Positions 1-6,385 of a stretch of 6,533 bases of DNA are shown piece by piece (the first letter of the stretch is position 1; every line of letters starts with the position of its first letter). Position numbers and translations under genes: made by a program. The DNA is from Desulfuromonas sp. (GTDB lineage Bacteria; Desulfobacterota; Desulfuromonadia; Desulfuromonadales; Trichloromonadaceae). Where the stretch lies: NCBI GenBank assembly GCA_030145265.1, contig JAQYWA010000119.1, positions 1 to 6,533 on the forward strand, given 5' to 3'. The notes below the pieces were generated by a model, which made no database searches, was not told the DNA's origin, and worked only from the letters and a program-made list of their open reading frames with translations.

Positions 1-79
1 AGCCTCTTATACCGCATTAAATGAGATCAACACTATACGTAAATCCCATAAAAGGTTGCAAGGGAAAACTCCGGGAAGG
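1..79. other. Region downstream of the operon, no gene seen
   Basis: These bases follow the stop codon of the last pilus gene. No strong hairpin with a T-tract, tRNA or convincing coding frame is seen. The sequence is AT-rich from about 10 to 60. Termination of the operon probably lies beyond the window edge or is Rho-dependent. Confidence 0.4.
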
Positions 80-670
80 CTACTCGAAGCGCAAAGCGGC
101 CTGATTCCATTTGCGAATCAGCACCCGACCCGTACTGGGGTGGCTTACGCCAACGGCGTATTTCTTTTTTGGCGGCAGGTTCCCGTCAGCCTGCAGAATG
201 CAGACATAGAGTGAGTTACTCGACCCATCCGGATTAAATGAAATGAACCTGGGAGAAGAATCAGTGTTACAGGAGGTGGTAAATCTCATGAAAACATTCC
301 GGGGGAACTCCCCCCTGTCTCCCAATTGATCTTTCCATATCGTACTGCCACGAGAGAGGTTGCCCTTCTGCAGCCAGAATACGGGTGCTTCACCGGGGGC
401 CTCCCCCTCAGCCAGGAATTTGACTCTGCATTCACGATTGGTCGCTACCGCCTGAGCGCGACTCCTGCGCAGAATCGACGCCAGCTGACGGGCCTGACCT
501 CGAGATTGGATCGAATCCTCCAACTGCCGGAAACCAAAAACCACGGTCCCCATCAGGATCGAAACGATCGCCATAACGACAATGATTTCGATCAGGGTCA
601 GGCCGGCCTTTTTGCGAAACACGCACAGTTTCCGGACAATAACAGGAGATATCGCTGAACCCACCGTCAC
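80..670 (-). CDS. GspH/FimT-family pseudopilin (type IV pilus minor pilin)
   Basis: A 196-residue minor pilin, expected in the inner membrane and then in the pilus tip complex. It shows a prepilin signal: basic residues 19-21 (RKK), cleavage expected after Gly23, then LTLIE with the +5 glutamate at E28 and a hydrophobic helix to about residue 47. The amphipathic segment 49-75, rich in Arg and Gln, and the C-terminal pattern FNPDG (145-149) followed by STGRVLI (179-185) match the GspH/FimT fold. Position +1 is Leu rather than the usual Phe or Met. The GTG start at 670 overlaps the pilY1 stop (GTGA) and follows a purine-rich AAGGA at short spacing. This start gives a 23-residue leader, long for the class. 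An in-frame GTG at 622 would give a 7-residue leader (MFRKKAG), so the true start is uncertain. Cysteines are at 81, 134 and 157. It is the last gene of the operon; by role it would correspond to FimU/FimT, but orthology cannot be fixed here. Confidence 0.9.
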   Translation of the reverse strand: MTVGSAISPVIVRKLCVFRKKAGLTLIEIIVVMAIVSILMGTVVFGFRQLEDSIQSRGQARQLASILRRSRAQAVATNRECRVKFLAEGEAPGEAPVFWLQKGNLSRGSTIWKDQLGDRGEFPRNVFMRFTTSCNTDSSPRFISFNPDGSSNSLYVCILQADGNLPPKKKYAVGVSHPSTGRVLIRKWNQAALRFE

Positions 671-3600
671 CAGTCCTTCCAGTAGATTTGATAAATGGTT
701 CCCCCGGCCTTCGGATCTTCAGAGCAGAGCCCACCACCGGTACCGATGATGATTTCTGCATCACCGTTGGGAGGGACCACCACAACGACCCCGGAAGGGA
801 TTCCGGTTCCGAGTATCCGGCCCCGGTCTTCACGGCGCAACACCTTGCCTGCAGGGCTGATGGCACGCTTGTTGACGACGGTTGCCTGCTCGTCATCGTT
901 GCCGATATAAAAATTGAGAACAGATTCGCCGGTCTTGTAATCCACGGCATAGAGGCGAGCGGTGCCGGGATTGCCGACGGCGCAGGGATCTGCGGAAACG
1001 ACCGAAAGGGCGTCCGGACTGTAGGTGGTAAAGTAGACGACCCGGTTGTAGATCAGGGATGTCGCCAGAACCTTTTCGCCAGCATGATTGCCATCCTGAT
1101 CGAGGCTATCCAGATCGAGGTACCAGCCATATTTCGAAGTGGAGTACAGTTCGTCAATAATGCTCTGCCTTGTTTCAGCATCGGTCTCATCAAGTTGCAG
1201 CTCATTGGCCGTGATATCGACAAGAAAACTGTCATCAATGCCAGAATCCGTTGTCTGCCCCAGGTCCTTGATCATGTAATAGCGGTCAACAACCGCCTTG
1301 TTCAGGGGATGGGCACGATCACCAGTACCAAATCCGATCATCCAGTATCCCGGTTCCTGAACAACCGATGGCCGATAGAAAGCTTTTCGTCCCGATGCCG
1401 TATCTGGAGAGAAAATCACATCCCCCCGCCAGTCCGTCACTGAACTCGACCCTATACTGAACCGCCACAGTCGCCCGGAGAGGTCGGCCACGTAAAAACG
1501 ATCTGCGTAACCGTCGTAATCAGAATCGAGCACGGTCACGTCCGATGGAATGGCAAACTTCATCCCCCCGTCATTTTCTACCGTATAACCCCAGACCTTA
1601 GTAACCGAAGTGGGGACAACAGGAACGCCGTTCGAATCGAGAGTGGCCACCTCAAATGCATAAACGCCACGGCCCTTGACACCCGGACGCTGCGTGATTG
1701 CACCAGGGAGTGCGGGAGGATCGGCGCCGGGAAACGTATCGGCATCGCTGGTGACCTCCCCCTCGCCGACTGCGGGCTCAAGTGGGGCGGGAAAACTGCC
1801 GCTGCGACCGAAACGACTGTCCTCTTCGATGTCGTATCCTGCGCCGATGTAGGCGACAACCTTTCTCGAAAGACCAATTTTAGACAAATGCAGCTGCGGC
1901 ACACTCCAGGACTCCCCCAGATGGGGGAAAAGGACAGCACCGTTGTCGTCGAGAGTATTATTGTCGAACTTCCAAAGAAATTCAGGCGAGTCAGGTTCGG
2001 TCACATCAAGGGCATAATATGCAGCTCCCCCTCGACGCTGACCGAAGATCAGGATCACTTTATCGTTCTGGCCATTATCAATCATTGCCGGCGGGTCCAC
2101 ATCATCGGAGGCCTGTTCGGGTCCGGGTCCGATATTGCCGTCACGATCATGATCATAAATATAGGCAACGGGGGAGGCATCGACAAAATAGGAACGACTG
2201 GTCCCGGCCAGGGCCTTAAGTTCGGGGAGTGTATTGTCAGGAAGGAATGCCCACAACTCTTTTCCGTCAGCGTCCCTGAAGGCATGCAGCAGGCCATCGT
2301 TGCCGCCGACAAATATAACGGTCTGATTAACCGCGATATCCGCTTCGTTGGTCGGAGTAAACGGATAACGCCGGTAGTTGATCACCGCGGGGCTTGCGTG
2401 CTGAATGTCGCCCATGATCCAATCGCGACTGTCGTCGACTGAAGTGTCGCCGTTTTCATCATAGGCATCGTATCCGTAAATGTATCTGATCAGGTCCACT
2501 GCATCCTGACCTTCACTGAAACCCAGCATAGCTGAAGTCACATTGGCGCTGGTGAATGCATTATCGGCATGGGTCAGATCCGGATTGCCGCTCAGGTTTG
2601 AATAAATATTGCGATCGATGACGGATGCAGACAGCAGGACTTCACCGGTCCCGCCCTGTTCAACTTCCCCTCCGTCGCCCCCCCAACTCCAGTAAGAGCT
2701 GGCATCGGGTTTGAATCCGCCGCTGGGAATCCCGTCACAGACATTGGTAGAATCGAGCGGATCGGGGCAAACAGCACCTTCACCATTGCTGTCAGTAATC
2801 CGAAGATCGAGACTCAGTCCGAATTTCTTCAGGTTCCCATGCCAGGGCCGCTGGGATACCGGCCGAAAAAACCCAAGAAAAATCCGGGAACCGCTGTAAG
2901 TCAGATTTTCCGGACTGACCGGAACCACCGGGGCAACAAATGAGGTGTTCACCTCCATGACGATGTTTTCAAGCACCTCCAGCAGCGCTGCGCTGACTTC
3001 GTTGGCGTTCCCTCCCTGGCGAAACAATCCGTGGCCATCTTCGGCCACGGCACGCAGCAGATCATTGTCCGGCTGAAATACGAGAACGGAATGGGTGACC
3101 AGGTTCTGCTTGCCGGCAAGCGAAATACTCAGGTCGGCATCGTAAGCGTACCTGGCCACATCGTCTGCCATGTGCGTGCCGTTGCCGTAACTGCCGGCGA
3201 GACAATTGTCGCCCGAATTCCCGTCACGGTCATAATCTGCGACCCGTAGTTCCTTGCACATCTCGGGTGAACTGTCGCCGATCGTATCGCCATTGGCGAT
3301 CATAATGATGAAATTGTTCTGGCACCGGTACTCAAGAGGCGAATCAGCCACCACCGTGCCGGAAACAGGGGCGACGTTCAATTCCCGATCCTTTTCAAAG
3401 TAGAAAAGGGCGTCAAGGAGTGATTCCGCGAGCGGCCTGGAGTTACCCGGCATCGTTTTCACATAGGTGACAATGTCGTCGAGTTTACCTTGAAATAACG
3501 AGAAGTCGGTATCATCCGAGAGATCGGATACAGGAACAGTCAGCTGCCCCCCTTTATTATTGTGACCAAACTCCATAACGCCAAAATGGACCTTGTCGCG

Positions 3601-4203
3601 CATGCCATCGACCACATTCAGCACAGCATCACGAACCAGAGCGATCTGGGTGTCCCCTCCGGTCGGAGCAGATTCATGATAATTAAGCAGATTCCCCAGG
3701 TAAACCACCCCCGCCCCGCCGCTTCCGCAGGTGCCGTCAGACTTCAATCCCGAATCACTGGCGGCCGTGTAGGTTCCTGTTTTCAGGAGTGAAGACCGTG
3801 CGGCCTCGCAGGTTACGGTTGATAGAAAATCCGAATAGCTCTCGGCTGTTACATGAATGGCATAGGTATCCAGCCCCACGCTCTTGTACACAAACCATGA
3901 TTCTTTCGCGCTGTCGACAGCTTGATACAGATTGAACAGGTCCGTGTCCTGGCTGCCCCATGGCAACAGAACGTCAGGATCGTCTTGCTGCAACCCCAGA
4001 GTATAAGGGGTGCCCAAAGCGAAATTGCTCATAGTCGAACTGTTGTCGATTACAAACAAAACATTCGGGGGCACACCCCGGTCGGGATCGTTATACGCGT
4101 AGATTGCCGAATCACCCATGAACCTGTCAACCGCTGAAACGGCTGCAGGATAAAGGAACAAGAAGACAACCGTAATGGATAGCATCAATAAGCGCCGCAT
4201 CAT
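667..4203 (-). CDS. pilY1: PilY1/PilC-family type IV pilus tip adhesin and biogenesis factor
   Basis: An 1178-residue exported protein, close in size to Pseudomonas PilY1. A Sec signal peptide is visible (MMRR, hydrophobic core 5-18, likely cleavage after AVSA at 24). Residues about 47-415 resemble a von Willebrand A domain: NVLFVIDNSSTMS (47-59) carries the MIDAS start as D53-x-S55-x-T57, PLAESLLDALFYF (257-269) follows, and the usual TDG position reads ANG (303-305). WHGNLKKF (454-461) and MGDIQHASPAVI (597-608) are PilY1-family landmarks. The C-terminal beta-propeller contains VFVGGNDGLLHAF-like residues (629-642), RGGAAYYALDVT (724-735) and a Ca-binding loop D893-x-D895-x-D897-G-x-x-D901, followed by ADLSGRLWRF (906-915). 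By family knowledge it sits at the pilus tip or surface, counteracts retraction and mediates adhesion. The frame stays open to an ATG at 4353, but that would overlap pilX by 146 bases and remove the N-terminal signal peptide. ATG 4203, four bases after the pilX stop and preceded by GAGGTGAGG, is preferred; ATG 4200 is also possible. The stop overlaps the next gene's start. Confidence 0.95.
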   Translation of the reverse strand: MMRRLLMLSITVVFLFLYPAAVSAVDRFMGDSAIYAYNDPDRGVPPNVLFVIDNSSTMSNFALGTPYTLGLQQDDPDVLLPWGSQDTDLFNLYQAVDSAKESWFVYKSVGLDTYAIHVTAESYSDFLSTVTCEAARSSLLKTGTYTAASDSGLKSDGTCGSGGAGVVYLGNLLNYHESAPTGGDTQIALVRDAVLNVVDGMRDKVHFGVMEFGHNNKGGQLTVPVSDLSDDTDFSLFQGKLDDIVTYVKTMPGNSRPLAESLLDALFYFEKDRELNVAPVSGTVVADSPLEYRCQNNFIIMIANGDTIGDSSPEMCKELRVADYDRDGNSGDNCLAGSYGNGTHMADDVARYAYDADLSISLAGKQNLVTHSVLVFQPDNDLLRAVAEDGHGLFRQGGNANEVSAALLEVLENIVMEVNTSFVAPVVPVSPENLTYSGSRIFLGFFRPVSQRPWHGNLKKFGLSLDLRITDSNGEGAVCPDPLDSTNVCDGIPSGGFKPDASSYWSWGGDGGEVEQGGTGEVLLSASVIDRNIYSNLSGNPDLTHADNAFTSANVTSAMLGFSEGQDAVDLIRYIYGYDAYDENGDTSVDDSRDWIMGDIQHASPAVINYRRYPFTPTNEADIAVNQTVIFVGGNDGLLHAFRDADGKELWAFLPDNTLPELKALAGTSRSYFVDASPVAYIYDHDRDGNIGPGPEQASDDVDPPAMIDNGQNDKVILIFGQRRGGAAYYALDVTEPDSPEFLWKFDNNTLDDNGAVLFPHLGESWSVPQLHLSKIGLSRKVVAYIGAGYDIEEDSRFGRSGSFPAPLEPAVGEGEVTSDADTFPGADPPALPGAITQRPGVKGRGVYAFEVATLDSNGVPVVPTSVTKVWGYTVENDGGMKFAIPSDVTVLDSDYDGYADRFYVADLSGRLWRFSIGSSSVTDWRGDVIFSPDTASGRKAFYRPSVVQEPGYWMIGFGTGDRAHPLNKAVVDRYYMIKDLGQTTDSGIDDSFLVDITANELQLDETDAETRQSIIDELYSTSKYGWYLDLDSLDQDGNHAGEKVLATSLIYNRVVYFTTYSPDALSVVSADPCAVGNPGTARLYAVDYKTGESVLNFYIGNDDEQATVVNKRAISPAGKVLRREDRGRILGTGIPSGVVVVVPPNGDAEIIIGTGGGLCSEDPKAGGTIYQIYWKDW

Positions 4204-4207
4204 GACC

Positions 4208-4702
4208 TCACCTCGGAACCACCCGGGCAACCTGGGCCTCAACCCGTGCCGTCGCCCCGAGCGCGCCTTCGGAGGTCGCACTGACGATATAGTAACGAGC
4301 CTGAAAGCGGGTCGGATCAAAGCCGGACCCGGGGGGGAGAGAGCCGCTGGCAAGGTAGCTGACCCGGCAGAGTTCGCCCTCTTTCAGTCCGCTGTTCGTT
4401 GTGTCGGCCGCAATCACGGCAGCGTGATCATCAACCAGGTCAACGCTGCCCTCTCCTATCGTTGAATATATGGTCTCGCTGGTCATGGAATACTCCACGG
4501 CTCGTTCCGCTGCGTAAAAGGCCTGCTGACCGGCCCGATAGTTGCTGGCGATACTCAACTCGGCATGAGTCGAATTCAGCACGATCGTTCCGAGCAGGCT
4601 CAGGATGGCCAGCATACTCAGGGCGATGATCAGCGCAGCCCCGTTCTGCTCCCTGCATCTATCAAAACACCGTAGGCAACGAAAGCAACGGACATCCTTC
4701 AT
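4208..4702 (-). CDS. pilX: PilX-family minor pilin
   Basis: A 164-residue minor pilin of the PilX_N type. After a charged, cysteine-rich leader comes REQNGAALIIALSMLAILSLLG (17-38): Gly21 is the expected prepilin-peptidase site, the hydrophobic helix follows, and the +5 position is Ile26 instead of glutamate. The segment AELSIASNYRAGQQAFYAAERAVEY (47-71) matches the conserved PilX pattern of a Glu, an Asn and then an AF-x-AAE block. The C-terminal half is a short globular domain with one cysteine. By family knowledge it helps prime pilus assembly together with PilV, PilW and PilY1. The ATG overlaps the pilW stop (ATGA) and is preceded by GGGGGGAG. No other in-frame start codon lies before the hydrophobic segment, so the odd leader (C6, C9, C12, C16) appears to be genuinely translated. 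The protein ends with VVPR four bases before the pilY1 start. Confidence 0.9.
   Translation of the reverse strand: MKDVRCFRCLRCFDRCREQNGAALIIALSMLAILSLLGTIVLNSTHAELSIASNYRAGQQAFYAAERAVEYSMTSETIYSTIGEGSVDLVDDHAAVIAADTTNSGLKEGELCRVSYLASGSLPPGSGFDPTRFQARYYIVSATSEGALGATARVEAQVARVVPR
4664..4690 (-). repeat. pilX: Degenerate 9-base tandem repeat inside the pilX leader
   Basis: Codons 5-13 of pilX are three imperfect copies of CGTTGCTTT (CGTTGCTTT, CGTTGCCTA, CGGTGTTTT), encoding RCF-RCL-RCF. The regular cysteine spacing of the leader comes from this repeat, which may have grown by replication slippage. Confidence 0.6.
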
Positions 4703-5574
4703 ATCTCTCCCCCCTGACGATTACGCAAGGAAACCACACTCGACAAGCTGCGCAGGATGGCACGATCGTGCACCTGTGCCCGCCCCTTCAAAAGAATCCT
4801 GACCGCCCTGACCTCACCCAGTTCAGCTGCAGTGACCGTATCCCGGGCACTTCCGTCATCCATCAGGTATTCCAGGGCAAATTCGGTGATTCCGTTGAGC
4901 AGGGCTGAGCCACGCATTCGCTTAGCGGTAACACGCTGCGTATTACCATCACTGAGCTTCTTAAAGATTTCATTCTCGTGAAGATAGAAAAAAACGGACC
5001 CCGGAAAAGTCGAGGAACTGATGAACAGGGCGTCGCCAGCTTTGTATTGGGCGCTGTCGACAAGTTGATCAAAACCATCCACGGTAACCGTTCTTGCAGT
5101 TCGGTTGGTTCCGGTCACGTGCAACAGTTTGGCTATCGGCTGGCTCTGGCTTGGGGGCCGAACAATCCGAACGAGATCCTCGGCGTCAAACAAATCAACC
5201 ATTTCAGCCCGAGCGAGCCGAAATGTCGCCTCGCTAGAATTCTCGACATGGAGATCCTGATCCAGGTACGCGCTACGCCCACTCGGGCAAGCCATATTGA
5301 TAACGAACGTGTCGGTAATGTCAGGATTGTTCGGAGCAGATTGAATCGGCGTATTATTCATTGAAACAAGAAAACCGGCCAGACGGATATCCCTGGCCAC
5401 CTGGTCCATGGCGATGCGCAGATTCTGCTGAAGCTCAACGACCTCTTCCTGGCTAGCTGCCGTTTTCTGCGTACTCAGGTAAAGCCCGTAGATCGTACTG
5501 ATGATGACACCCATGGCAGCCATCGACACCAGGAGTTCGACCAGGGTAAATCCCCTGTTAAACAATCGCCTCAT
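4699..5574 (-). CDS. pilW: PilW-family minor pilin
   Basis: A 291-residue minor pilin with a textbook prepilin signal: MRRLFNRG leader, cleavage after Gly8, then FTLVELL with the +5 glutamate at E13 and a hydrophobic helix to about residue 33. The amphipathic helix ends in MDQVARDIRLAGF (56-68), the PilW landmark in which an R-x-AG motif closes the N-terminal helix. The C-terminal region ends with VRAVRILLKGRA and a final VVSLRNRQ stretch, also typical of PilW. It has a single cysteine (C96), so no internal disulfide is likely. Length is usual for the family. Expected role: inner-membrane and tip-complex subunit bridging the other minor pilins and PilY1. The ATG overlaps the pilV stop (ATGA) and has AAGAGG five bases upstream; the stop overlaps the pilX start. 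Confidence 0.93.
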   Translation of the reverse strand: MRRLFNRGFTLVELLVSMAAMGVIISTIYGLYLSTQKTAASQEEVVELQQNLRIAMDQVARDIRLAGFLVSMNNTPIQSAPNNPDITDTFVINMACPSGRSAYLDQDLHVENSSEATFRLARAEMVDLFDAEDLVRIVRPPSQSQPIAKLLHVTGTNRTARTVTVDGFDQLVDSAQYKAGDALFISSSTFPGSVFFYLHENEIFKKLSDGNTQRVTAKRMRGSALLNGITEFALEYLMDDGSARDTVTAAELGEVRAVRILLKGRAQVHDRAILRSLSSVVSLRNRQGGEI

Positions 5575-5999
5575 GTGCGCCTCTTGAATCCGACCAGAAT
5601 GACCGACTGACGCTGCCCGCCCCCGGGACGACTTACGGTCACCTGGACCCGCGTCAACTTCGAGACGCCATAATCCGCATCGATGGCATAACGGGCCTGA
5701 AAGGTTCCGGCGCCAGCAAGAGATATACTCTCCGACGAATCACTCTCCGAGAAAATCCAGCTCCGACCCGGGTCATCGACTTCAAAAACCGGATTGTCGC
5801 CGCTCCAGGCAAGAATTTCTTCAATAATTCCCTCGGCAATAGCGGTTGCGGTGGTTAACGAATTAGCCGAGGAATTCCCGCGAATCGCTGTGAGCTGCAT
5901 ACTGACAACAGCCAGTAGCCCGACAGCGAAGATCGTCATCGCGATCATCAACTCAACAAGCGAAAATCCGCTTACGCTTTTAAATACACAAGGCCCCAT
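5571..5999 (-). CDS. pilV: PilV-family minor pilin
   Basis: A 142-residue minor pilin and the first gene of the operon. The leader MGPCVFKSVSG ends at Gly11; FSLVELMIAMTIFAVGLLAV follows, with the +5 glutamate at E16. The stretch AVGLLAVVSMQLTAIRGNSSA (25-45), followed by T-A-x-A-x-x-x (49-55), is characteristic of PilV, in which a GLLA-x-x-x-MQ motif ends the transmembrane helix. The C-terminal domain is short, ending in VQVTVSRPGGGQRQSVILVGFKRR, a common beta-strand ending for this family. The only cysteine is in the leader. The ATG is supported by AGGGAGG eight bases upstream. An AT-rich region of nearly 400 bases precedes it, so the operon promoter should lie there. Expected role: part of the minor-pilin priming complex that seeds pilus assembly and brings PilY1 to the tip. 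Confidence 0.92.
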   Translation of the reverse strand: MGPCVFKSVSGFSLVELMIAMTIFAVGLLAVVSMQLTAIRGNSSANSLTTATAIAEGIIEEILAWSGDNPVFEVDDPGRSWIFSESDSSESISLAGAGTFQARYAIDADYGVSKLTRVQVTVSRPGGGQRQSVILVGFKRRT

Positions 6000-6004
6000 G
6001 GTGT

Positions 6005-6014
6005 CCCCCTCCCT
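6005..6014 (-). promoter_or_regulatory. pilV: Ribosome binding site of pilV
   Basis: The all-purine run AGGGAGGGGG contains AGGGAGG eight bases before the ATG at 5999. It fixes the pilV start and suggests strong initiation for the first gene, on which the coupled downstream genes depend. Confidence 0.7.
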
Positions 6015-6077
6015 GAAATCGACTCATGGAAATGAGATAAGATTTGACACATCACATTAAAGTTCAACTAATCCCAG

Positions 6078-6105
6078 ATCATACGACAAACATTCAATAT
6101 CGCAA
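6078..6105 (-). promoter_or_regulatory. pilV: Candidate sigma-70 promoter for the pil operon
   Basis: On the minus strand TTGCGA (6105-6100; 4 of 6 consensus bases) and TATGAT (6083-6078; 5 of 6) are 16 bp apart. Transcription would start near 6071, giving a leader of about 70 bases before the pilV ATG. The leader contains a small hairpin, CTCAT-4 nt-ATGAG (6023-6036), just upstream of the ribosome binding site. No sigma-54 GG/GC (-24/-12) element was recognised. It is a prediction from consensus only. Confidence 0.35.
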
Positions 6106-6126
6106 ATAAAAAGTGCACTATGTTAA

Positions 6127-6132
6127 ATTATA
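6127..6132 (-). promoter_or_regulatory. pilV: Candidate -10 box (TATAAT) upstream of pilV
   Basis: A perfect TATAAT is seen on the minus strand about 127 bases upstream of the pilV ATG. No good -35 hexamer lies at 16-18 bp spacing (the best are poor, such as GCTATT). A palindrome, TCCTGACAGGA, sits at 6140-6150 where the spacer and -35 would be, so activator or repressor control is conceivable. It may also be a chance match in AT-rich DNA. Confidence 0.35.
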
Positions 6133-6139
6133 CAAACTC

Positions 6140-6150
6140 TCCTGACAGGA
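6140..6150. promoter_or_regulatory. Short palindrome TCCTGACAGGA, possible operator
   Basis: A perfect 5-bp palindrome around one central base lies 7 bases upstream of the TATAAT at 6127-6132, in the place where a dimeric regulator could block or activate that promoter. It is short enough to be chance. Confidence 0.25.
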
Positions 6151-6183
6151 ATAGCCAGAATACTATGTAAATCTGATTAGTTT

Positions 6184-6235
6184 TATTAAATAGACAGGCA
6201 ACATTACCCACATGCAGGCAGCCCTCTATTTAATA
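6184..6235. repeat. 11-bp inverted repeat enclosing two CAGGCA boxes
   Basis: TATTAAATAGA (6184-6194) and TCTATTTAATA (6225-6235) are perfect inverted repeats separated by 30 bases. Inside, CAGGCA occurs directly repeated at 6195-6200 and 6215-6220, exactly 20 bp (about two helical turns) apart. The element lies between the upstream terminator and the candidate pil promoters, which would suit an activator or repressor site. The arms are AT-rich and have no T-tract after them, so a second terminator is unlikely. The function is inferred only from position and symmetry. Confidence 0.45.
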
Positions 6236-6252
6236 TCACCGCAAAAATGCAA

Positions 6253-6279
6253 AAATCCCCGTCCGATGGACGGGGATTT
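6253..6279 (-). terminator. Intrinsic terminator after the upstream repeat-protein gene
   Basis: A perfect 12-bp stem (6253-6264 with 6268-6279) encloses a 3-base loop. On the minus strand it is followed by two tandem copies of ATTTTTGC (6256-6241), which supply the T-tract. There is no T-tract on the plus-strand side, so the terminator acts on minus-strand transcription. It ends the message of the gene stopping at 6386 about 107 bases after its stop codon and isolates the pil operon from it. Confidence 0.88.
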
Positions 6280-6385
6280 ACAAACTGCTTCACACAAAGC
6301 GGTCGTGTGCGGTCAATTTACCACTATTTCTTCGAGCACATCAATCACCTGTCGAGAACACTCTAAAAACGTAATCCACCCCCGA

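Noticed and set aside
1..79. A terminator for the operon
   Set aside because: Only short imperfect GGGAA/TTCCC pairings are present, with no stable stem followed by a T-tract.
432..950. A 172-codon minus-strand frame across the pilY1/GspH junction
   Set aside because: It overlaps both real genes in another frame and shows low-complexity Ser/Arg-rich composition without motifs.
688..1443. A 251-codon plus-strand open frame antisense to pilY1
   Set aside because: It lies opposite the clearly coding beta-propeller part of pilY1, has no recognisable domain and no clear ribosome binding site; it is a shadow of the real gene.
1888..2442. A 184-codon plus-strand open frame with many Ile/Val/Gly residues
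   Set aside because: It is antisense to conserved PilY1 propeller sequence and has no family features of its own.
5794..6060. A plus-strand 88-codon frame running out of pilV into the intergenic region
   Set aside because: Most of it is antisense to the pilV signal region; no motif or ribosome binding site supports it.
6000..6250. A sigma-54 (-24/-12) promoter for the operon
   Set aside because: TGGC and GGCT-like stretches occur, but none has GC at the required 10-base spacing from GG.
6000..6385. A c-di-GMP or cGAMP (GEMM) riboswitch in the pilV leader, as seen upstream of some Geobacter pilus genes
   Set aside because: The conserved core (GCAAA followed by GACGCAAAGCC and a GGGU-type receptor region) was not found on the minus strand between the terminator and the pilV start.
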